Shown one piece after another: positions 4,231 to 9,323 of a DNA stretch of 9,323 bases. The first letter of the stretch is position 1. Every line of letters starts with the position of its first letter. Location: assembly GCA_030038695.1 (NCBI GenBank), contig JASHSN010000486.1, forward strand, positions 1 to 9,323, in the 5' to 3' direction. The notes beneath the pieces are model-generated. The model had not been told where the DNA came from. It saw only the letters and a program-made list of their open reading frames with translations, and did no database searches. This stretch comes from Nitrososphaeraceae archaeon. GTDB taxonomy: Archaea > Thermoproteota > Nitrososphaeria > Nitrososphaerales > Nitrososphaeraceae. The translations under genes were made by a program, and so were the position numbers.

Positions 4231-5802
4231 GTGAACTTCCCAAGGATAAATAGGCAAACCGGTGGAAAAATATCTAGATCTCCTTGGGTAATACTTGCAA
4301 TATTAAGCTGTGTGGGTCTTATGGCCATGTTTGCGGATACGATGATACTTCCAGCTATTCCAGACATTATCAAGGATTTTAGGATAACGTATAATACATC
4401 TTCTTGGATACTTGCATCGTTCCTGATCACCGGAGCTGTTATGACTCCTATTGCTGGAAAATTATCAGATATGTATGGAAAGAAGAAAATGTTACTCATA
4501 ATCGTGGGAATTTATACTATTGGTATTTCTATAGCTGCTATCTAGACAAACTTCCTAATCTTGATCGTTGCAAGGATAATGCAAGGTGTTGGCGCATCGA
4601 TGTTTGCTATTTCATTTAGTATCATAAGGGATAAATTCAGCCCAGAAAAACTTGCAGTCGCTCAAGGAATATTTAGTTCTATGTTCTCGGCTGGTGCTGT
4701 AATAGGAGTAGCAATAGGCGGAACTATAATCAATAATTTTGGATGGCATGCTACATTCTTCCTAGTTATACCAATAGCGATCGCATTATTTGTATCAATT
4801 AGTAGATTTATTCATATCGATATGGACAAAGCCACAGCACGAATATCTGACAAAAATACTGAATTTTGTTGTAGGTTTATTCATGTAAGAAGGGACATAC
4901 TGCTTTCAGAAAGTGGTGTAGCAGCAGAATATGATAGTAGCAGCGAGATCAACAAAAGCAAGTCCACTGTAGATATCGCGGGTGCGATAACACTATCAAT
5001 CACAATAATCTCATTTCTAGTCGCATTACAATTCATACAGAATGTTAATGCATCAGATTATGCAGCAGTACCTATAGTGATTGGTTTTGGAGCTGCTGCA
5101 ATCATTTCTCTGTCATTTTTTATTATGATAGAGAGAAGAACATATTCTTCATTAATCGATCTCAAGCTGTTGTTAAATAGAATTCTGCTTCCTGCAAATA
5201 TTATAAACATGGTAGTTGGCATTACTGCTTTAATGGTAGTGTATCAGACTATACCTATACTAATTAGAAGTCCACCCCCGTTAGGATTTGGTGGAGATGC
5301 ATTAAGTATTGCGAACGTTCAGTTACCTTACATGGCTGTATCGTTAATTGTATCTATTGCATCAGGTTTCATTGTCTCAAAATTCGGTAATCAACTCCCT
5401 ACCGTATTAGGAATTGTACTATCTATAGCAGGGTTCTTTTTGATCTTTATGTCACATTCCACTGAATTTTTAATAAAAATCTCCCTTGCCGTAATAGCAG
5501 CCGGCCTATCTCTGACACAGATCGGTAGCATTAATATCGTCTTAGTAAATACTCCAAAGCAGTCCAATGGAGTCTCACTTGGAATGACTACACTCCTCTA
5601 TCTAATTGGGACCTCGGTTGGTCCAGTCCTAGCAGGGATATTTATGCAAGCAAATCAAACAGTTCTCCCGCTTATTGGATCATTTCCTGCTCCTCATGCA
5701 TATAATCTAATATTTCTTACAGCAACGCTTATGTCAATACTGTCTATTGTATTGGTTGGTACAATAACTAGAAGAGCAAAACCAAAAATCATTATGAAAT
5801 AA
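4231..5802 (+). pseudogene. DHA2-type MFS drug exporter with internal TAG
   Basis: One frame of 524 codons encodes a 14-helix major facilitator exporter of the DHA2 (EmrB/QacA) drug:H+ antiporter type, interrupted only by TAG at 4543-4545. Seen: helix 1 with FADTMILPAIPDI, helix 2 with SSWILASFLITGAVMTPIAG, motif A as GKLSDMYGKKKM (residues about 86-97), RIMQGVGASMF in helix 4, and the motif-C-like GAVIGVAIGGTII in helix 5. A long hydrophilic loop lies between helices 6 and 7 (residues about 195-245), and further helices run to the basic C-terminus. The TAG replaces one residue in the short loop between helices 3 and 4 (AAI, stop, TNFLILIVARIMQG); reading frame and homology are otherwise unbroken. 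It is most likely a recent nonsense mutation; readthrough or a sequencing error cannot be excluded. GTG 4231 is used because a TGA lies four codons upstream. Confidence 0.85.
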
Positions 5803-6621
5803 CCCTCATTACAGATAAGGGCCCCATTGTTAAGTGAAGAGTTCAATCCGTAAGCAATGCATCTGTGACAGTTAGAGCCATTTATTACGAAGAGTTGGAG
5901 TCTTGGGATATAGCCTGTAGAGATTGATCTTGGACTACCGTCTGCCGAGCAAACGTCGCGCCTACACCCGCGGACCAGACAATCGTCCGATCCTAGACAT
6001 GTTAATGGTCGCAATTGACATAAGCAACGTGAGTTTCACTTAACCACTATAACGCAGAATATATGGGGCGTTCTAAACGTACAGAAGTGAGTATGGTTGA
6101 GAGTAAACCTTATCTGGTTTTTATACTGAATATCCCGAAGACAGTTCAGCTGATCATGTCGTTCAAAAATTTCAGGCTCTTAATCAACACATAGCAGGGA
6201 CTCAACCACACATTTCCCACACACTGATATCCATTCTCTTGTCACATAGCAGACTCTCCAAGAAGGTTCTCAATCTTTGAATCCAAGTCCCTAGCAACAG
6301 TGAGAGCATTGGAGTTTCTATACGGAGCTACTAACCCTGGGAAGGGAACATCACAAGTAAAAAGTTCAGATCACTCCGAAGCGCCGCTGCCAGAGAGGAG
6401 ATAACGAACTGCTTTACACTAGAGGATGTGCAAACTCCCTCTGATGACACAGTGGTATTCGGGCATTCGTATGTTAATGCTATTCCGACGTAAAATAGCC
6501 AACAACAATTTTGCTTCAGAGCAGACAATAGAGAACTACACGCTGAATAGCAAATCTTGGTATGATTGTCCACATCTAAAAGTAAAGAGGAAGATGGATG
6601 ATACATCACAGTGTCAGGGTT
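5803..6621. other. 0.8 kb with no intact gene
   Basis: Every frame is broken. Two things stand out. A G+C-rich patch at about 5930-6000 holds a short plus-strand frame with LDYRLPSKRRAYTRGPDNRP that I cannot assign. From about 6111 to 6546 one plus-strand frame shows long open runs broken by a few stops (FYTEYPEDSSADHVVQKFQA; SAAAREEITNCFTLEDVQ; DDTVVFGHSYVNAIPT), which may be a decayed gene of unknown family. No RNA gene, terminal repeat or transposase was recognised. Confidence 0.5.
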
Positions 6622-6939
6622 TCATTCTCCACATTCTATTAAATACGATTGAAAAATTATTTTAATTTCTCCATTCATTAAATTTAAATTTTTATTGATA
6701 GATTGTCTGATACATTCGAGTGACTTTACGTTTTGCTTTCCTATAGGATTACTGTTAGCAGTGTTACGAGATTCGATATTAAACATGATCTTGTCGTCTA
6801 AACCATACTTAGCATGATATATTTCTGTTGCATCATTTTCAATCTTCTGTAGTAACCGTATTAATTCTTGGTTTGATATACCCTTATTACCGTTATCTAA
6901 TAGAGTATGGAATATTTCATTCAATCCACCGGTTCGCAT
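6622..6939 (-). CDS. Hypothetical 105-aa protein
   Basis: An uninterrupted frame starting MRTGGLNEIFHTLLDNGNKG and ending ECGE. It is predicted to be soluble and mostly helical (LNEIFHTLLDN, NQELIRLLQKIENDATEIYH, SLECIRQSINKNLNLM), with no membrane segment, signal or metal motif. I do not recognise the family. Support for it being real: ATG 6939 sits 27 bases from a TATA-like box, codon use is A+T-rich like local genes, and the composition is protein-like. The tail after NLMNGEIK could be non-native, since the downstream area is decayed. The divergent plus-strand area holds a kinase remnant. Confidence 0.5.
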   Translation of the reverse strand: MRTGGLNEIFHTLLDNGNKGISNQELIRLLQKIENDATEIYHAKYGLDDKIMFNIESRNTANSNPIGKQNVKSLECIRQSINKNLNLMNGEIKIIFQSYLIECGE

Positions 6940-6962
6940 AAGTTGGTATGTAATAGTCTAGC

Positions 6963-6990
6963 CTTAAATGCCTTACCTAAGGCATTAAGC
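6963..6990. promoter_or_regulatory. Palindromic divergent promoter/operator
   Basis: AATGCCTTA (6967-6975) and TAAGGCATT (6978-6986) form a perfect 9-bp inverted repeat with a 2-base spacer, with flanks that continue imperfectly (CTTA ... TTAAG). Its left arm overlaps the minus-strand TATA-like CATTTAAG, centred 27 bases before ATG 6939. Its right arm overlaps CATTAAGC, centred about 23 bases before a plus-strand ATG at 7009, which opens only a 16-codon frame. The overlap with both candidate TATA boxes suits a repressor site for a divergent promoter. Confidence 0.5.
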
Positions 6991-7140
6991 CTCGAATCAA
7001 AAAGAAGCATGTCTGATGACGGGTTCTATAAAATGATGAAGCAGAATATTATAAACTAGGATGCAAAAGAAACACTTGATTAAAGTCCATGAAAATTGAA
7101 GTGGTGGGGATAATCAAAGAACTGAGGAATCTGATAATAG

Positions 7141-7392
7141 GTGATACTTTTTACCATAGAGGATAATGGCATTGGAACAAACCCAGAGAAAGCGGACAAA
7201 CTTTTTCAAAAGTTTTACCAAATTGTTACTCGACCCACTAGAAAACACGCAGGCACGGGGTTAGGTTTGGTAATACGCAGAGGCATAATTGAGGCTCATG
7301 GTGGAAAGATTTGGGTGGGTCATACTTGCCACACCGGTGCAACAATCAAATTTATGTTACCAGGACAAGAGGGTAAGGGGAAATGGATATAG
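7141..7392 (+). pseudogene. Histidine kinase, C-terminal ATP-binding fragment
   Basis: An 83-residue frame with the later part of a HATPase_c domain: G1 box EDNGIG (7-12), F box LFQKFYQ (21-27), G2 box GTGLGL (38-43) and the typical end IEAHGGKIWV (50-59) followed by TGATIKFMLP. The sensor, the HisKA dimerisation helix with the phospho-accepting His, and the N box are all absent upstream, where 7012-7140 is stop-rich. The ATP lid and G2 are kept, so decay is probably recent or the piece was moved here. The GTG at 7141 is merely the first possible start. It could be the remains of a kinase whose own start was at the divergent promoter near 7009, but this is a guess. Its 3' end is antisense to the C2H2 gene. 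Confidence 0.75.
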
Positions 7393-7829
7393 GGGACATG
7401 AAAATATTGTTGATAATTATCTAAGAACGAGATCCGCGTGTCTAACCATTCCTCTTTGCTCACATGCCCCTTGAATCCCAAAATAGTACCCCAGTTTGAA
7501 AAATCAACATTCATAGGCGGTGCGACATTTAGGCCTGGAGCGAATAATGAGCGCAATTCGTATATCTCTTTGATTATATGTAGGGTTTGTATGATATCTC
7601 TTTGCAAATCTAGTGGATGATTATTAGTGGCTGAAAGTGGAGATCTAGGCTTACGAAAATCAGCCAGCCAGTTATTGCTCACGGGTTTGCCTGGTGATTG
7701 CAAAGGCACTTCTGGCATCGTGGGAATTGGCCGTCCTATTCCCCCATGCCTTCTCTTGATATGAGTTTCCAAATTCCATCGCCTTGTGGAACGTTGCTCA
7801 CATTGTGGACAATAGTATGTATTTTTCAT
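7320..7829 (-). CDS. C2H2 zinc finger protein, C-terminus suspect
   Basis: A 169-aa frame opening with one classical C2H2 finger: YYCPQCEQRSTRRWNLETHI and on, with C7, C10, H23 and H28 (C-x2-C-x12-H-x4-H), then a basic KRRHGG and a proline-rich linker. Single-finger proteins with the (S/T)RRWN...H signature are, to my knowledge, common in Nitrosocosmicus-type archaea, as putative DNA-binding or adaptor proteins. A central part LQRDIIQTLHIIKEIYELRS is helical, followed by GFKGHVSKEEWL. Residues from about 146 on (below 7394) are read from the strand opposite the histidine-kinase fragment, so the true C-terminus was probably replaced. ATG 7829 begins the finger domain, with TATA-like sequences upstream. 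Likely DNA-binding, target unknown; the finger looks intact. Confidence 0.72.
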   Translation of the reverse strand: MKNTYYCPQCEQRSTRRWNLETHIKRRHGGIGRPIPTMPEVPLQSPGKPVSNNWLADFRKPRSPLSATNNHPLDLQRDIIQTLHIIKEIYELRSLFAPGLNVAPPMNVDFSNWGTILGFKGHVSKEEWLDTRISFLDNYQQYFHVPYIHFPLPSCPGNINLIVAPVWQV

Positions 7830-7844
7830 TTAGTATCAAATATA

Positions 7845-7866
7845 GATATATACTCGTTCTTTAAAA
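7845..7866 (-). promoter_or_regulatory. Candidate TATA region for C2H2 gene
   Basis: Two TATA-like elements lie upstream of ATG 7829 on the minus strand: GTATATATC (centre 20 bases from the ATG) and TTTTTTAAAG (centre about 34 bases). The second would give a leader of about 8 bases; the first would start transcription inside the gene. The choice is unclear. Confidence 0.35.
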
Positions 7867-8334
7867 AACCTCGCATGACAATTCGCGGTCACACGCAAAT
7901 TATATCTAATCTGTTGGGCTTTCAAATCTACAATCGATATGGGACTCAGCTGCTGCGGCCTAATTTACTGCAGTAACTGCAGTAACTGTATACAGCTGCT
8001 CCTAGACTGGGTATCGACATATCTACTCGTATAGCGGAAGGAAAAAACACGATGTTAAATCTGGCTTGCAGTCCAAATGAACGTGGCGCAGGACTGATGC
8101 CGCGGCTGGTAAGAGTACGAAGGAAAGACAAGGGAACGATAGAATTTGGGACGGAGCTGTAAAAAAATATGGGTCTATTGAAGGTACGCAACTATACTAA
8201 ATTCGTAACTGGTACCTCGTAAGTGCGTCGTCCATATTCATTTTTATGATATGATCCATTAGCTTCTTTTGTAAGTTTAGAATTATGCTGAGGTCATTTT
8301 TCTCCAGACTTGTTCAGGCCGCTCTTACTACTAG
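7867..8334. other. 0.47 kb without a recognised gene
   Basis: The longest sensible plus-strand open stretch is 7986-8162 (58 codons, first ATG at about 8052). It includes LGIDISTRIAEGKNTMLN and, near its end, RVRRKDKGTIEFGTEL. The last part faintly resembles the (V/R)RGK...VEFG segment of some IS5/IS1182-type transposases, but the match is too short to call. The minus-strand frame over the same bases is hydrophobic and low in complexity and looks like a shadow. Nothing was seen in 8200-8334. Confidence 0.35.
7967..7988. repeat. Short tandem repeat ACTGCAGTA
   Basis: ACTGCAGTA occurs twice in tandem (7967-7975 and 7976-7984) and is followed by a partial ACTG. Each unit contains the palindrome ACTGCAGT. 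CAGCTGCT also flanks it on both sides (about 7948 and 7994). It may be a binding site or simple slippage. Confidence 0.55.
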
Positions 8335-9053
8335 TTAATCGACTTCATTATCATGATTTGAATTTGTTTCTAATTCTGAACTCCTTCCTGTTTTAACAGA
8401 GATCACTTTTCCTGTGCTTGAGTTTATCGTAATAGTTAGCCAAACTTCATTTTTTCCATTCTTACGCAGCACAGTAATATATCGTTGCATATCTCTAGAT
8501 GGTAGTGAGACCTCAACATTCAGAATCATTCCAGCTTGAAGATCTGCTTTATTTGAGATATTAGATGAAATTGAGGATGAAGCAGCTGTAAGGGTTGTAT
8601 TTGATGTTGACAAAGTAGTTGTGCTTCTTCTTGATAGAAATTGAGAGCGCAGTGTCTATATTATCTAGCTGACGACTTCCAAGGTACCTCCACGTAGAAA
8701 AAAAACGAAAGTAACAGATGCTCCGAATATTCCAACCAGAGTGAGTGGTACTCAGCATACTGCTTATTGTATGAATGAAAGACGCCAGTCCAATCGCAGC
8801 CGTTATCGCAGCACTAATACTGACAGAATAGATTTCTGCCAATTTCCGATTTTTGATGTCCGTTATTAACGAATATATCAAACTTAACTTTAAACGACTT
8901 TATGGCATCCCTGTATGCCAGCACTTCATAACCAATCCTATCTATCATCCATTTCTTCAATTCCGTTTCAGAATTTTTTGGATCAGACATCTTCTGTATT
9001 CTATCATCCAGCATCTTTGACAACGAAGGCGATGGTCGCCATCCTTTTGGCAT
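8335..9053 (-). pseudogene. Two-helix membrane protein, multiply frameshifted
   Basis: Three consecutive frames join into one ancestral gene of about 239 codons. Frame 1 from ATG 9053 (MPKGWRPSPSLSKMLDDRIQ, then KKWMIDRIGYEVLAYRDAIK) is soluble and helical. Near 8880 the frame changes and reads DIKNRKLAEIYSVSISAAIT and on: a membrane helix (SVSISAAITAAIGLASFIHT). Near 8765 it changes again to LTLVGIFGASVTFVFFLRGG, a second helix. That frame passes TAG at 8667-8665 and 8658-8656, then continues through a serine/threonine-rich linker to a folded-looking tail (MQRYITVLRKNGKNEVWLTI, then TINSSTGKVISVK) ending at TAA 8335. Each frame change fits a net one-base insertion. The tail's VWLTITINSSTGKVISV resembles a PepSY-type strand pair, but weakly. 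The function is unknown. It could still express the 8335-8613 tail alone, but no good start is present. Confidence 0.65.
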
Positions 9054-9082
9054 GGTTATCAAAATAGAACTGAAGTATTGGC

Positions 9083-9090
9083 TATTTAAT
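9083..9090 (-). promoter_or_regulatory. TATA-like box of the membrane-protein pseudogene
   Basis: The minus strand reads ATTAAATA, centred 33 bases before ATG 9053, giving a predicted leader of about 6-8 bases. This supports the ATG over the TTG at 9062. Confidence 0.4.
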
Positions 9091-9133
9091 GGGTTCAGAG
9101 TGGCTGCGACGTTGTTTAGCTATAAAATACTTA

Positions 9134-9323
9134 GAGGCCATCCGAAAATCAGTTGATATTTGTTGAGTTCTAGACTTACTATATCTGAACGATAAAGCTA
9201 AGCCAAACCTAACCCATCTTGTTATTCGTAGTGATATCTGAACTCACAGGTGTTGAATCCGCGTACGAAATACCTGATGTATTATGGGATAGGATTGTAT
9301 CGTTGCTGCCATCACGCAAGAGA
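9134..9323 (+). mobile_element. IS5-type insertion sequence, left end only
   Basis: The 3' end of the window is the start of an insertion sequence. GAGGCCATCCGAAAATCA at 9134-9151 is the candidate left terminal repeat, judged from its GAGG...AAAATC layout and its position about 95 bases before the transposase start. The right end and any target duplication lie outside, so the exact boundary is unproved. Confidence 0.55.
9231..9323 (+). CDS. IS5-family transposase, N-terminal 31 residues
   Basis: The frame is open to the window edge: ISELTGVESAYEIPDVLWDR, then IVSLLPSRKR. The IP(D/E)-x(2)-W-x-RI-x(3)-LP-x-RKR signature is the standard N-terminal helix (DUF4096-like) of IS5-family DDE transposases. 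The catalytic DDE core lies outside the window. GTG 9231 is the likely start, with in-frame codons beginning there; the exact start is not fixed by a clear ribosome site. Whether this copy is intact cannot be told. Confidence 0.8.
   Translation, partial: MISELTGVESAYEIPDVLWDRIVSLLPSRKR

Noticed and set aside
4531..4560. Pyrrolysine-type recoding of the MFS TAG
   Set aside because: Pyrrolysine use is not known from this archaeal group, and many other genes in the window are plainly broken, so mutation is simpler.
5694..6014. Minus-strand frame of 106 codons, cysteine-rich in part
   Set aside because: It begins in non-coding sequence and ends antisense to the MFS gene; cysteine spacing fits no metal site.
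8100..8162. IS1182/IS5 transposase fragment (VEFG-like motif)
   Set aside because: The match is fewer than 20 residues and no other transposase segment appears in any frame nearby.
7946..8191. Minus-strand 81-codon protein
   Set aside because: Low-complexity serine, cysteine and tyrosine repeats come from the ACTGCAGTA tandem repeat; no promoter or family signal.
8561..8881. Minus-strand frame of 106 codons as a separate membrane protein
   Set aside because: Only its first half is protein-like; it is better explained as the middle part of the frameshifted gene at 8335-9053.

Overview
The window looks like a Thaumarchaeal (Nitrososphaeria) chromosome, most like the soil ammonia oxidiser Nitrosocosmicus. 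The evidence is an archaeal-type proteasome alpha subunit, a stand-alone UBP zinc finger, a one-finger C2H2 protein, an HxlR remnant, a histidine-kinase fragment of the style common in this group, A+T-rich codon use, and many starts with a TATA-like box about 26-28 bases upstream and no room for a leader. The genus is an inference from sequence style; no marker gene is present. No tRNA, rRNA or CRISPR array was seen.

Layout. (1) 1-1000: the 3' part of a proteasome alpha-type subunit faces an intact UBP zinc-finger gene. (2) 1287-1792: two convergent gene remnants, a decayed helical protein on + and the N-terminus of an HxlR regulator on -, meet end to end. (3) 2071-4190: an islet that is visibly richer in G+C and carries bacterial-type genes: an intact ABM-family monooxygenase with a strong Shine-Dalgarno and a bacterial-style hairpin terminator, a truncated MNDLLARV-type protein, an intact NADP-dependent oxidoreductase, a truncated SnoaL-like protein and a truncated enoyl-CoA hydratase. 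Threaded through it are two diverged copies of one archaeal promoter/operator module with GTAAC palindromes. One copy precedes a stub that is only a signal peptide, the other precedes the hydratase stub. (4) 4199-5802: a 14-helix DHA2-type MFS exporter interrupted by a single in-frame TAG. (5) 5803-6621: about 0.8 kb with no intact gene. (6) 6622-7829: an unrecognised 105-aa protein, a palindromic divergent promoter, the C-terminal piece of a histidine kinase, and a C2H2 protein whose 3' end runs antisense into that kinase piece. (7) 7986-9053: an unassigned open stretch, then a two-helix membrane protein with two frame changes and two stops. (8) 9134-9323: the left end of an IS5-type insertion sequence that runs off the window.

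How it fits together. This is an accessory or decaying region, with roughly as many broken genes as intact ones. The likely intact, functional genes are the proteasome subunit (cut only by the window edge), the UBP zinc finger, the ABM monooxygenase, the NADP oxidoreductase, perhaps the 105-aa protein, and the C2H2 protein if its C-terminus is real. The most distinctive feature is the archaeal promoter module, present twice and joined to unrelated truncated genes, next to bacterial-type genes. It suggests repeated recombination at promoter regions during capture of foreign DNA. I do not see a clear new defence or metabolic system.
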